Of a stretch of DNA of 64,000 nt, positions 17,268 through 26,067 are shown in pieces. Position 1 is the stretch's first letter; every line of letters begins with the position of its first letter. Below the pieces are notes generated by a model. That model ran no database searches, was not told the DNA's origin, and saw only the letters and a program-made list of their open reading frames with translations. Location of the stretch: contig NZ_CP025979.1 of NCBI RefSeq assembly GCF_002900365.1, positions 434,001 to 498,000 of the forward strand, in the 5' to 3' direction. This DNA is from Escherichia marmotae (lineage in GTDB: Bacteria; Pseudomonadota; Gammaproteobacteria; Enterobacterales; Enterobacteriaceae). The translations under genes were made by a program, and so were the position numbers.

Positions 17268-17593
17268 CAGGGGGAATAATCTCTTGTTGGTTGTGAGAGT
17301 TTGTAGTTTGCATGATTGGTGCTATTCCTTCAATCAGATCCGATGACTTAATGTTGTCTCTGTACTGCATTCATGATTTCCCGTTATTACTGGCAGCGCA
17401 GTAAGACAAAATCATTACAATAAAAGCTTTCAACGGCGCATTTTTTCAACGGTTGTAGTTGGTGATAAAGACGTACTAAATGTAGGGTTATGGTGCGTGT
17501 GTTTGGTTAGGTTTTGCTATTCGTTCTTCAGTGTTGTCTTTATTGAATGTTATGTTATAACATTATGTGATATTGAAGCGGAGGACAAACTGG
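17268..17593. promoter_or_regulatory. Spacer between the DUF1398 gene and zinT
   Basis: A 326-bp low-GC spacer between divergent genes. It holds the Zur box at 17548-17562 near zinT and must hold the promoter of the DUF1398 gene. I see no other ORF, RNA gene or repeat. Confidence 0.6.
17548..17562 (+). promoter_or_regulatory. Zur box upstream of zinT
   Basis: TGTTATGTTATAACA, matching the Zur core palindrome with one off-consensus base near the centre. It ends 31 bp before the zinT start. In E. coli zinT is a known Zur-repressed gene. Confidence 0.82.
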
Positions 17594-18241
17594 ATGATGG
17601 TTGTTAATAAATTGGCTTTTGCTCTGGGGTTACTATTAGCAGGCAACTATGCACTTGCTCATGGGCATCATTCACATGGGGCACCACTGACAGAAATGGA
17701 ACAAAAAGCAGCAGAGGGTATTTTTGATGATAATAACGTGAAGGATAGATCCCTCGCTGATTGGGAGGGTATTTGGCAATCGGTGTACCCCTTGCTTCAA
17801 AGTGGTGATCTTGATCCTGTCTTTAAAATGAAAGCAGAAAAAGAACCGGGTAAATCATTCGCAGATATTAAAGCCTACTATCAGAAGGGATACATAACAG
17901 ATGTTGACACAATTGGCATCGAAAATGGTGTTATGGAGTTCCATCGAGGGGAGGAGATGACTTCCTGTAAATATAATTACAGTGGGTTTAAAATACTGAC
18001 ATATAAATCAGGGAAGAAAGGTGTGCGTTATCTGTTTGAGTGCCGGGAACCAGCCAGTAAAGCCCCTAAGTTTGTGCAGTTTAGTGATCATATTATTGCC
18101 CCTCGTAAATCATCCCATTTTCATATATTTATGGGGAATACGTCACAACAGCAGTTACTTGAAGAAATGGACAACTGGCCAACTTATTATCCTTATCAGT
18201 TACAGACGAAAGAAATTGTGGATGAGATGCTTCACCACTAA
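17594..18241 (+). CDS. zinT: Periplasmic zinc-binding protein ZinT
   Basis: A 215-residue zinc-binding lipocalin-like protein (YodA/ZinT family) that scavenges periplasmic zinc and hands it to ZnuA during starvation. It has a signal peptide ending near ALA, then the His-rich HGHHSHG motif, and the C-terminal KSSHFHIFMG metal-site segment. ATG 17594 is chosen for its GGAGG at 9 nt; an upstream GTG at 17567 would lie next to the Zur box. It is clearly more divergent from K-12 ZinT (as remembered) than its neighbours are, and it lies in a different place from K-12 zinT, which is near msrPQ. A horizontally acquired version is likely; whether a second zinT exists cannot be seen here. Confidence 0.92.
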   Translation: MMVVNKLAFALGLLLAGNYALAHGHHSHGAPLTEMEQKAAEGIFDDNNVKDRSLADWEGIWQSVYPLLQSGDLDPVFKMKAEKEPGKSFADIKAYYQKGYITDVDTIGIENGVMEFHRGEEMTSCKYNYSGFKILTYKSGKKGVRYLFECREPASKAPKFVQFSDHIIAPRKSSHFHIFMGNTSQQQLLEEMDNWPTYYPYQLQTKEIVDEMLHH

Positions 18242-18335
18242 TTCATTCCTGCGTGGTCATAAAATATTGAGACTATTTTTCTGATATACCACGGACTTTC
18301 TGTACGTCCACAATGGAGAATTCGTAGCAAAGATA

Positions 18336-18360
18336 CTCCCGCTGCCTGAAACAGCGGGAG
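18336..18360 (-). terminator. Terminator between zinT and yedF
   Basis: Nine-bp stem CTCCCGCTG / CAGCGGGAG, seven bases after the yedF stop on the minus strand. It lies between convergent genes and may serve both. Confidence 0.7.
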
Positions 18361-18366
18361 AAAAGA

Positions 18367-18600
18367 TTACTTCTGAATTAAATAACGAATGGTCGGCCCG
18401 TCTTGTTGGATATCCAGTACGGTATAGCCGTGGTTACGTGCGTCCAGTGGAATATTATTAATTGACTGCGGACAGTCGCTGACCACTTCGAGGATCTCGC
18501 CTTTTTTTAACTGCGGCATCGCCTCAAGGGTCGCGACCGCCGGATAAGGGCAGGGTTCGCCCACCATATCAAGACGGTAATCAGGAACGATATTTTTCAT
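18367..18600 (-). CDS. yedF: TusA/SirA-family sulfur carrier-like protein YedF
   Basis: A 77-residue TusA-like protein. The conserved CPxP motif is present as C-P-Y-P (MVGEPCPYPAV), with the cysteine expected to carry sulfur or selenium. It overlaps the yedE stop by 4 nt, so the two are translated together. In other bacteria yedE-yedF pairs occur with selenium genes; the E. coli role is not established. Confidence 0.93.
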   Translation of the reverse strand: MKNIVPDYRLDMVGEPCPYPAVATLEAMPQLKKGEILEVVSDCPQSINNIPLDARNHGYTVLDIQQDGPTIRYLIQK

Positions 18601-19802
18601 GCAATCTCCTTAGAAGTTTGCAGCGCCGCGCGGCGGAAGAAGCGTTTCTCCCAGCCGATAATCAACATCAGGGCAGCGAACAACAGTAAATATGTCACCA
18701 GCAGGCCGCCCATTGGGCCAAAGGTTTTCAGCAGGTTGATTTTGTCCCAGTCGGTGGCCAGTGCCGGGGCGAAGTCATCCCAGTAATAAGCCAGAATCGT
18801 TGAGCCGATAACATTACCCAGCCCAACCCACCAGTAGTGCACCAGGCCTTCCACTGCACGGTACATCCAGCCAGTTTCGCAGCCGCCCGCCAGCACAATA
18901 CCAAAGCCAAACAGTAACCCGCCAATGACGGCGTTCGGGCCAGCCCACATGATTTTCGGTTCTACACCTAACTGTACGTAACTGAAAATACCGATGGCAC
19001 TTACCGCCATACCGATAATGATCGCTTTCGCCATATGGGTACGCCCGGTGATCCACGTATCGCGGAACGCCGAAGTAAAGCAGATTTGCGCGCGTTCAAT
19101 CAGTAAGCCAAAGCCGACGCCAAACAGCATTGCCAGCCCCAGCTTCGGTTGATTCATCGCCGTTAACAGCGCCCAGCCCAACATGCCAAAAAAGACCAGC
19201 ATCCCGAGGCGGAAACGACGCCGTGCCTGATCTGGTTTTTGTGTTAGCGGTGAGGCGGCAGAGACTTTTTGCATTTTTACCGGGATACGGAAGACTGGCA
19301 GCAGAGTAAAGCGTGCACCAAACCATGAGCCAAGGGCGGTGGCGATGGCAAAGAACCAGGCGTGCAGTGAGAACTGCGGAATGCCAGTGAAAAATGCAGC
19401 CAGGTTACAGCCCATCGCCAGACGCGCGCCGAAACCAGCGATAATCCCGCCAATAATAGCCTGCATAATGCGGATACGGCTGCGCGGCATACGTAATTTA
19501 ACGTTGTTGGCCCACAGAGCCGCGGCAAAACAGCCGCCAAACATACCAAGAATCATCATCCCGTCAATGCGGGTTAATGGCGATCCTTCCAGATGGATAA
19601 TTTTAAAATAGCCCCACTCTTCGGCATGGACGCCAAACAGTTGCAGGAGCTGACCACCCCAACGGGTAAATTCGCCGGTAACAGCCCAAAAGGTGCCGGT
19701 GATGCCAAAATAATAAGTGGAGAGAATACCCGCCGCGATGACCGCAGGGATGGGGGCCCAGAATTTAATCAACCAGGCTTGTTTGAATTGCTGCCATGAC
19801 AT
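18597..19802 (-). CDS. yedE: YeeE/YedE-family membrane transporter YedE
   Basis: A 401-residue integral membrane protein with about ten hydrophobic helices. It has two internal repeats with conserved cysteines (MGCNLAAF and GGCETGW), typical of the sulfur/selenium transporters of this family. The ATG at 19802 gives MSWQQFKQAW; a longer frame would add 20 residues and is rejected. It forms an operon with yedF. Substrate inferred from family (sulfur or selenium species). Confidence 0.92.
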   Translation of the reverse strand: MSWQQFKQAWLIKFWAPIPAVIAAGILSTYYFGITGTFWAVTGEFTRWGGQLLQLFGVHAEEWGYFKIIHLEGSPLTRIDGMMILGMFGGCFAAALWANNVKLRMPRSRIRIMQAIIGGIIAGFGARLAMGCNLAAFFTGIPQFSLHAWFFAIATALGSWFGARFTLLPVFRIPVKMQKVSAASPLTQKPDQARRRFRLGMLVFFGMLGWALLTAMNQPKLGLAMLFGVGFGLLIERAQICFTSAFRDTWITGRTHMAKAIIIGMAVSAIGIFSYVQLGVEPKIMWAGPNAVIGGLLFGFGIVLAGGCETGWMYRAVEGLVHYWWVGLGNVIGSTILAYYWDDFAPALATDWDKINLLKTFGPMGGLLVTYLLLFAALMLIIGWEKRFFRRAALQTSKEIA

Positions 19803-19988
19803 GTATATAGCCTCTGAACTCAGAAGGTTTGAAACAAGAGCCGCGAATAATACACCAGACAAATTCTTTTTCGTGGTAATAATTCACAAAAATAATGGTT
19901 AGATCAAATTTCTCTTTGGGCCTGGAAAGGCTGGCAGCATCAAGGCATTAATGCCACAATCTTCTTTTCTTCTCATGCAGGATGAATG

Positions 19989-20402
19989 ATGAAAAAACTC
20001 GCAATTGCAGGCGCACTTATGCTGCTGGCTGGCTGTGCCGAAGTTGAAAATTATAACAATGTTGTGAAAACGCCCGCGCCAGACTGGCTGGCGGGCTACT
20101 GGCAGACTAAAGGGCCGCAACGTGCTCTGGTCAGCCCGGAAGCGATAGGTAGCCTGATTGTCACTAAAGAGGGTGATACGCTGGATTGCCGTCAGTGGCA
20201 GCGGGTGATTGCTTTACCGGGTAAGTTGACGCTGATATCTGATGATCTCACTAACGTTACTGTCAAACGTGAACTGTACGAGATTGAGCGTGACGGTAAC
20301 ACTATTGAATACGATGGCATGACGATGGAACGCGTGGATCGACCAACGGCTGAATGTGCTGCTGTGCTGGAAAAAGCGCCGTTGCCGACGCCACTACCGT
20401 AA
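19989..20402 (+). CDS. yedD: Lipoprotein YedD
   Basis: A 137-residue lipoprotein with signal peptide MKKLAIAGALMLLAGC; the lipobox is LAGC with Cys at about residue 16. Start at the second of two adjacent ATGs (19986/19989). In K-12 it belongs to the Rcs envelope-stress regulon. It lies divergent from yedE and convergent with amyA. Confidence 0.9.
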   Translation: MKKLAIAGALMLLAGCAEVENYNNVVKTPAPDWLAGYWQTKGPQRALVSPEAIGSLIVTKEGDTLDCRQWQRVIALPGKLTLISDDLTNVTVKRELYEIERDGNTIEYDGMTMERVDRPTAECAAVLEKAPLPTPLP

Positions 20403-20406
20403 TGAA

Positions 20407-20430
20407 ATATCCCCGGTTTGCCGCCGGGGA
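20407..20430. terminator. Terminator between yedD and amyA
   Basis: GC-rich inverted repeat ATCCCCGG / CCGGGGAT around a TTTGCCG loop between the two convergent stop codons. It can serve both strands. Confidence 0.7.
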
Positions 20431-20435
20431 TGTGT

Positions 20436-21923
20436 TTAAATCACCTCTTCGATAACCCACACACTGACGCTACCGCCGTTGCAAAAAAAGGTCGCTTCGC
20501 CATTTTCATCGGTCACCACGCTCTCTTGCCGATTGCCCAGAAAATCACGCCAGGTTTTATTGCCGTAATTCTCTCCCAGATGAATGGTTTTTTCGCCATC
20601 GTCACCGTTTGACATCACCACCACGCAGCCTAGATATTCGTCGGTGCCGCTGCGACTAAAGGCAATACAGTTCGGATGATCGAAAAATAACGTCTGTACA
20701 CCGTGGGCGAAACGCTGGCGGGCGAGGATTAACTCATCGAGCTGTTCGATTATTGGCATATCTATCGGATAGGTTTGCCCGTCACCGCCGACATCTTCGT
20801 AATGAGCACCGTACAGATCAGGGTAGAACACTGAAGGGACGCCATTTTCCCGCAGCAAAATAAGGGCATACGCCAGCGGTTTAAACCACGGTTCTACCGG
20901 AGCTTCAAGGGCTTGTAACGGTTGGGTATCGTGGTTGGCGACCAGTGTAACGGCATGGAAAGGATCGGCTTCCACCAGCGTACCGGTGAATATCTGCGTC
21001 ATATCGTAGTTGCGCCCCATTCGGGATGCTTCATGGAATTTCATTTGCAGCGGCGCATCAAATAGCATGGTTTTGCCTTCTACCTGGGCAATATATGTTT
21101 GCAGCTTATCTACTTCACGCGACCAGTATTCCGCCACAATAAATAGCGGTTTTGGCGCGACTTCCTGCACGTGTTCGATCCACTCTTTATAAAACCAGGC
21201 TGGAATATGTTTTACTGCGTCGAGACGAAAACCGTCGCACTGCGTTTGCTCCATCACCCAGCGTGCCCAGTATTTAAGCTCTTCCGTGACGGCATGGTTG
21301 CGAAAATCGATATTTTCGCCCATCAGATAGTCGAAATTACCTAACTCATCATCAACCTGGTCATTCCAGCCTTCGCCGGTGTAGTCGTTGACGATTTTAA
21401 AAATGCCATCTTCGTTTGGATTTTCGATATGGTCGATGCCGCTAAAACATTTGAAGTCCCAGATGAACTGCGAGTATTGACCGGCACGAGCCGGGAAGGT
21501 GTAACGGGTCCAGCCTTCGCACTCAATGATTTCATCATCAATTTGCGTGCGATCATCTGCATTGACGCGCTGTACGCGAATGGCTTCTTTTTCGTCAGCC
21601 CCCATTTTGTGGTTGACGACCACGTCCAGCAGTACGGCAATGTCATTGCGTTTGAGTGCGTCAATGGCTGCCAGCAACTGTGCTTTATCGCCATATTTGG
21701 TGGGGATGCTGCCTTTCTGATCAAACTCGCCTAAATCAAATAAATCATAGGAGTCGTAGCCAACAGAATACCCGCCCGATGCGCCTTTATAGGCGGGCGG
21801 CAGCCAGATCATATTGATACCAATATCATTTAAACCGTCGGCGCGCTCGGCCAGTTCAGGCCAGAGCTTGCCGCCTTCCGGGTAATACCAATGAAAACAT
21901 TGCAACAGCGTGGGGTTACGCAT
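20436..21923 (-). CDS. amyA: Cytoplasmic alpha-amylase AmyA
   Basis: A 495-residue GH13 alpha-amylase without a signal peptide; it hydrolyses maltodextrins and glycogen-type glucans in the cytoplasm. Catalytic residues lie in GFRLDAVKHI (nucleophile Asp), FIVAEYW (acid/base Glu) and VANHDTQ (stabilising Asp). Full length. It is transcribed toward yedD and begins just after fliT, as in K-12. Confidence 0.96.
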   Translation of the reverse strand: MRNPTLLQCFHWYYPEGGKLWPELAERADGLNDIGINMIWLPPAYKGASGGYSVGYDSYDLFDLGEFDQKGSIPTKYGDKAQLLAAIDALKRNDIAVLLDVVVNHKMGADEKEAIRVQRVNADDRTQIDDEIIECEGWTRYTFPARAGQYSQFIWDFKCFSGIDHIENPNEDGIFKIVNDYTGEGWNDQVDDELGNFDYLMGENIDFRNHAVTEELKYWARWVMEQTQCDGFRLDAVKHIPAWFYKEWIEHVQEVAPKPLFIVAEYWSREVDKLQTYIAQVEGKTMLFDAPLQMKFHEASRMGRNYDMTQIFTGTLVEADPFHAVTLVANHDTQPLQALEAPVEPWFKPLAYALILLRENGVPSVFYPDLYGAHYEDVGGDGQTYPIDMPIIEQLDELILARQRFAHGVQTLFFDHPNCIAFSRSGTDEYLGCVVVMSNGDDGEKTIHLGENYGNKTWRDFLGNRQESVVTDENGEATFFCNGGSVSVWVIEEVI

Positions 21924-22000
21924 TCTTCGACTCCGCTCAAGGGGAACATTAGAAGCGTAGCCGTAATCGGATTATTCGCGAGCAATCAGCTCTTTAAGCT

Positions 22001-22366
22001 TCAAAAGAGATTTTCCTGCGGCGCCAGCACGTAGCCACCCTGATCGCCGTAGGTGCTTAACACCGATTTTTGCATTGATGACTGACCGACCAGTTTCGCC
22101 AGTTCATCCATCCGAATCTGCAATAACTGTTTTACTTTGTTTTCGTTTTCCAGAACGAGGCGCAGCATAGGTCTGAGTTGCTCCTGGATCATGGCAGAGG
22201 GTTCCATTTCTTCCGTTAAGTGTGCAATTTTTTGCACCGCATTGACATATTCCATTTCGCTGGCGATGAGTTCATCCCACCGTCCTTCTGTCGCCAGGCG
22301 TAACATGAGCTGGCTTTTTTCGACGAGTTGTTGCCAGGCAAAATACAAGTGCGGTGCATGGTTCAT
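22001..22366 (-). CDS. fliT: Flagellar chaperone FliT
   Basis: A 121-residue helical protein that chaperones the cap protein FliD and, when free, binds FlhDC and promotes its release or degradation. It starts at the fliS stop (1-nt overlap) in the fliDST operon. Full length. Confidence 0.94.
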   Translation of the reverse strand: MNHAPHLYFAWQQLVEKSQLMLRLATEGRWDELIASEMEYVNAVQKIAHLTEEMEPSAMIQEQLRPMLRLVLENENKVKQLLQIRMDELAKLVGQSSMQKSVLSTYGDQGGYVLAPQENLF

Positions 22367-22776
22367 CAGACAGGGTCCTGAATCAATGAAGGGGAGAGTA
22401 GAGACTCTTTCCAGGCATCGGCAAGATTGCGCATTAAAGTTTCCACTTCTGCGACTGCGGAGACATCGTTGCGTAAATTAGCTTGCAGCAAACGCCTGAT
22501 CATATAGCTATAGAGAGCAATCAAATTCTGGGTTAATTCGTCCTGACTTTCTTCGTCAAGACTGAGTCTCAGCCCGTTCTCAATAATGTTGATCGCTTTT
22601 GACAAAGAGACGCCTTTGCCTTCCTGATTGTTGTCCTGCATAAACAAGCGCGCTCTTACCAGCGCACTCAACACGCCGTCAAATAGCATGGTGACCAGTT
22701 GCTGTTGGCTGGCACTCATTACGGCGCTTTCGACGCCAATTTGTGCGTAGGCCTGGGTGCCTTTTGCGCTGTACAT
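22366..22776 (-). CDS. fliS: Flagellin chaperone FliS
   Basis: A 136-residue four-helix chaperone that binds the disordered C terminus of FliC and prevents early polymerisation. It sits 14 bp after fliD with a TCTCCT (AGGAGA) ribosome site. Intact. Confidence 0.95.
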   Translation of the reverse strand: MYSAKGTQAYAQIGVESAVMSASQQQLVTMLFDGVLSALVRARLFMQDNNQEGKGVSLSKAINIIENGLRLSLDEESQDELTQNLIALYSYMIRRLLQANLRNDVSAVAEVETLMRNLADAWKESLLSPSLIQDPV

Positions 22777-22790
22777 TGTCTCTCCTGAGA

Positions 22791-24206
22791 TTATTTCGAA
22801 CTGCTATTTGAGGTGTCGAACTGTTGTGTCAGATAGCTGCTGGTGGAGTTCAGCGAGTTCATTAACACATCTAATTGGGTGAACTGGGCTTTATAGCGCG
22901 CCATTAATGTATCGATGCGTTCGCTGGCGGCATTGTATTGATCGGTCAAATTGTTCAGCGTTTTGCTGACGCCATCTTTTGCGGCCTGGATTATCCCGGT
23001 GGAGGAGAGCCAACTGGTCAGGTTGCTGCTAATGCTGGTGGTTACGCCTGTACTTTTACCGTCACCAATAAACATTTCACCGACGCCAGCAGCATCTTTT
23101 TTCAGCGCTGTTTGCAGTTTGTCGGTCGCTATTTCCAGCTTTCCGGTACTGGCATCGCTGGTAATGCCAATTTGTGCCAGCGTTTTATAGTTTGAACTGC
23201 TGTGGGTATTGGCGAGCAAGGTTTTAAGCTGAGTCTGGATGGTACGCAGTGTGGAGTCACCGAGTAATGCACCATTGCTGGAATCCTGGTTTTCAGCACC
23301 GGCATCGACGGCTGTGTATTTCGTTAAGTTGCTGAAGGTATCCTGTAATGCGTTATAGGCATCCACCCACGCTTTAACCGCATTTTCAGCTTTGGATGTA
23401 TCTTTACTGATGGTCAGTGTCTGATTACCGGTGGTGACGTCATTCAGGTTGAGGGTGATATCTTCCAGCGCGTCACTGATAGTATTGCTGCTGTTTTCAA
23501 TCTCAACGTTATTGACAGTCAGTTTGGCGTTCTGCGCGGTGACGCTTTCAACCATGCCATTGCTGCTATCACCCGAAGTTCCGTTGTAACCCATAAAACT
23601 TTGCAGGGTGCTGTCACCGCTGACGCTGAGCTTCATGGCGTTGTCGCTACCGGTATCATTGGCGGTGATGGACAAACGATACTCGCCGTTACCCACATTG
23701 ATAATACTGGCGCTGACACCAGCTTTGGCGTTGTTAATGGCATCGCGAATGCCGGAGAGCGACGAATCAGCCGCACTGATATCAATCGTGACCGGCTCTT
23801 TACCGCCGCCTTGCTGGATGGTCAGTACGCTATCGCTGGTGGCGATGGCGGCTTTACTGTCTTTTTGACTATTTTGGGTGGTCAGCGTCTGCGCCTGCGC
23901 CAGTTGGCTGACGCTAATGGTGTATTTCCCGGCAATCGCGCTGCCCGTGGTCGTGGCGCTGAAAGCTGATGAACTGCTGGTGGTTGAGGTGGCGGTAAAT
24001 AAATCGGCTTTATTCAGTGCTGTATTGGCCGTCTGGAAACTCTCCAGCGCGCTTTTCAGCGTCCCGTAGGCGCTCAGTTTCGCGGTGTAAGAACTTTGCT
24101 GTTTCGATATCGGCGTCAGGGTAGATTTTTCTGCCGCCTCCAGACTGTCGAGGATGCTGCTTAAGTCCAGCCCCGACCCAACCCCAAGCGTTGAAATACT
24201 CGCCAT
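22791..24206 (-). CDS. fliD: Filament cap protein FliD (HAP2)
   Basis: A 471-residue filament cap protein that drives flagellin polymerisation at the tip. The N-terminal helical region (MASISTLGVGSGLDLSSI) and C-terminal coiled-coil (…LDVLMNSLNSTSSYLTQQF) are conserved; the central Ser/Thr-rich part varies between strains. Three residues longer than K-12 as remembered. Driven by a perfect sigma-28 promoter at 24249-24275. Confidence 0.96.
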   Translation of the reverse strand: MASISTLGVGSGLDLSSILDSLEAAEKSTLTPISKQQSSYTAKLSAYGTLKSALESFQTANTALNKADLFTATSTTSSSSAFSATTTGSAIAGKYTISVSQLAQAQTLTTQNSQKDSKAAIATSDSVLTIQQGGGKEPVTIDISAADSSLSGIRDAINNAKAGVSASIINVGNGEYRLSITANDTGSDNAMKLSVSGDSTLQSFMGYNGTSGDSSNGMVESVTAQNAKLTVNNVEIENSSNTISDALEDITLNLNDVTTGNQTLTISKDTSKAENAVKAWVDAYNALQDTFSNLTKYTAVDAGAENQDSSNGALLGDSTLRTIQTQLKTLLANTHSSSNYKTLAQIGITSDASTGKLEIATDKLQTALKKDAAGVGEMFIGDGKSTGVTTSISSNLTSWLSSTGIIQAAKDGVSKTLNNLTDQYNAASERIDTLMARYKAQFTQLDVLMNSLNSTSSYLTQQFDTSNSSSK

Positions 24207-24248
24207 ATAGATTCCTTAATCATGCGACATGTAGAACGAATACCGGGG

Positions 24249-24275
24249 TTATCGGCGTAAGTGGGGCAAAGTTTA
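24249..24275 (-). promoter_or_regulatory. Sigma-28 promoter of fliDST
   Basis: Read on the minus strand it is TAAA - 15 bases - GCCGATAA, an exact match to the FliA consensus. It lies about 45 bp upstream of fliD. Confidence 0.93.
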
Positions 24276-24348
24276 CGATTTATTTTTGGGCTTAATGACA
24301 CGAACAGCAACGAGGAAGGGGAGTATTTCGACCGCTAGAAAAAAATTC

Positions 24349-24375
24349 TAAAGGTTGTGAGTGACCAGACGATAA
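24349..24375 (+). promoter_or_regulatory. Sigma-28 promoter of fliC
   Basis: TAAA (24349-24352), 15 bases, then GACGATAA (24368-24375): one mismatch to the FliA consensus. It lies about 75 bp before the fliC ATG, which leaves a short 5' leader. Confidence 0.92.
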
Positions 24376-24451
24376 CAGGGTTGACGGCGACGAAGCCGAA
24401 GGGTGGAAGCCCAATACTTAAACCGTAGACTTGAAAACAGGAAAATGAATT

Positions 24452-25762
24452 ATGGCACAAGTCATTAATACCAACAGCCTCTCGCTGATCACTCAAAACA
24501 ACATCAACAAAAACCAGTCTGCGCTGTCGACTTCTATCGAACGCCTCTCTTCTGGCCTGCGTATTAACAGTGCGAAAGATGACGCTGCCGGTCAGGCGAT
24601 TGCTAACCGTTTCACCTCTAACATTAAAGGCCTGACTCAGGCTGCGCGTAACGCCAACGACGGTATTTCTCTGGCGCAGACCACAGAAGGTGCGTTGTCT
24701 GAAATCAACAACAACTTGCAACGTGTGCGTGAGCTGACCGTTCAGGCGACGACCGGTACTAACTCTGATTCTGACCTGTCATCTATTCAGGACGAAATCA
24801 AATCCCGTCTGGATGAGATTGACCGTGTTTCCGGTCAGACCCAGTTCAACGGCGTGAATGTACTGGCAAAAGACGGTTCGATGAAGATTCAGGTTGGCGC
24901 GAATGATGGCCAGACTATTAGCATTGATTTGCAGAAAATTGACTCTTCTACATTAGGGTTGAATGGTTTCTCCGTTTCTGCTCAATCACTTAACGTTGGT
25001 GATTCAATTACTCAAATTACAGGAGCCGCTGGGACAAAACCTGTTGGTGTTGATTTCACTGCTGTTGCGAAAGATCTGACTACTGCGACAGGTAAAACTG
25101 TCGATGTTTCCAGCCTGACGTTACACAACACCCTGGATGCGAAAGGGGCTGCCACCGCACAGTTCGTCGTTCAATCCGGTAGTGATTTCTACTCCGCGTC
25201 CATTGACCATGCAAGTGGTGAAGTGACGTTGAATAAAGCCGATGTCGAATACAAAGACACCGATAATGGACTAACGACTGCAGCTACTCAGAAAGATCAG
25301 CTGATTAAAGTTGCCGCTGACTCTGACGGCGCGGCTGCGGGATATGTAACATTCCAGGGTAAAAACTACGCTACAACGGCTCCAGCGGCGCTTAATGATG
25401 ACACTACGGCAACAGCCACAGCGAACAAAGTTGTTGTTGAATTATCTACAGCAACTCCGACTGCGCAGTTCTCAGGGGCTTCTTCTGCTGATCCACTGGC
25501 ACTTTTAGACAAAGCCATTGCACAGGTTGATACTTTCCGCTCCTCCCTCGGTGCCGTTCAAAACCGTCTGGACTCTGCGGTAACCAACCTGAACAACACC
25601 ACCACCAACCTGTCTGAAGCGCAGTCCCGTATTCAGGACGCCGACTATGCGACCGAAGTGTCTAACATGTCGAAAGCGCAGATCATCCAGCAGGCGGGTA
25701 ACTCTGTGCTGTCTAAAGCTAACCAGGTGCCGCAGCAAGTTCTGTCTCTGCTGCAGGGCTAA
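24452..25762 (+). CDS. fliC: Flagellin FliC (H antigen)
   Basis: A 436-residue flagellin. The conserved D0/D1 ends are typical (N-terminal MAQVINTNSLSLITQNNINK; C-terminal QAGNSVLSKANQVPQQVLSLLQG end region), including the TLR5-recognised D1 segment. The middle, about residues 175-350, is the strain-specific surface domain and is shorter than in K-12 (498 residues). I cannot name the H type by eye. The gene is intact, although upstream export genes are damaged. Confidence 0.97.
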   Translation: MAQVINTNSLSLITQNNINKNQSALSTSIERLSSGLRINSAKDDAAGQAIANRFTSNIKGLTQAARNANDGISLAQTTEGALSEINNNLQRVRELTVQATTGTNSDSDLSSIQDEIKSRLDEIDRVSGQTQFNGVNVLAKDGSMKIQVGANDGQTISIDLQKIDSSTLGLNGFSVSAQSLNVGDSITQITGAAGTKPVGVDFTAVAKDLTTATGKTVDVSSLTLHNTLDAKGAATAQFVVQSGSDFYSASIDHASGEVTLNKADVEYKDTDNGLTTAATQKDQLIKVAADSDGAAAGYVTFQGKNYATTAPAALNDDTTATATANKVVVELSTATPTAQFSGASSADPLALLDKAIAQVDTFRSSLGAVQNRLDSAVTNLNNTTTNLSEAQSRIQDADYATEVSNMSKAQIIQQAGNSVLSKANQVPQQVLSLLQG

Positions 25763-25794
25763 TCGTCGTAATATAATGACAGCAAACGCCAAAT

Positions 25795-25905
25795 TGCCTG
25801 ATGCGCTACGCTTATCATGCCTACAAGGTGAATCGCAATTAATTAAATTTGCATATTCGCGTAGGTCGGATAAGGCGTTTACGCCGCATCCGGCAAGATG
25901 AGGCG
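25795..25905. repeat. REP/BIME cluster after fliC
   Basis: Two REP units in opposite orientation: TGCCTGATGCGCTACGCTTA…GCCTAC and GTAGGTCGGATAAGGCGTTT…CGCATCCGGCA. They match the E. coli REP consensus and can fold into long stems within the fliC 3' UTR. Confidence 0.88.
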
Positions 25906-25923
25906 GACTTTGTCAGCTATCTT

Positions 25924-25943
25924 AACCCCGCTCCAGCGGGGTT
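25924..25943 (+). terminator. fliC terminator
   Basis: Perfect stem AACCCCGC / GCGGGGTT with a TCCA loop, followed by ATTCTGCTC. It lies about 160 bp past the fliC stop and before the fliA promoter region. Confidence 0.82.
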
Positions 25944-26067
25944 ATTCTGCTCACTATTTACCGATTACCCCAAATAACCCCTTATTTCACCCATTAATCG
26001 TCCGATTAAAAAACCTGCAGAAACGGATAATTATGCCGATTATTTATATAACGCAGGGCTGTTTATC

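Larger units (their letters stand above)
25763..25945 (+). ncRNA. fliC 3' UTR, possible FliX sRNA source
   Basis: In K-12 the sRNA FliX derives from the 3' end of the fliC transcript. Here the 3' UTR of about 180 nt ends in a strong terminator (25924-25943) and includes a REP cluster. The presence of a processed RNA is inferred only from position. Confidence 0.35.
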
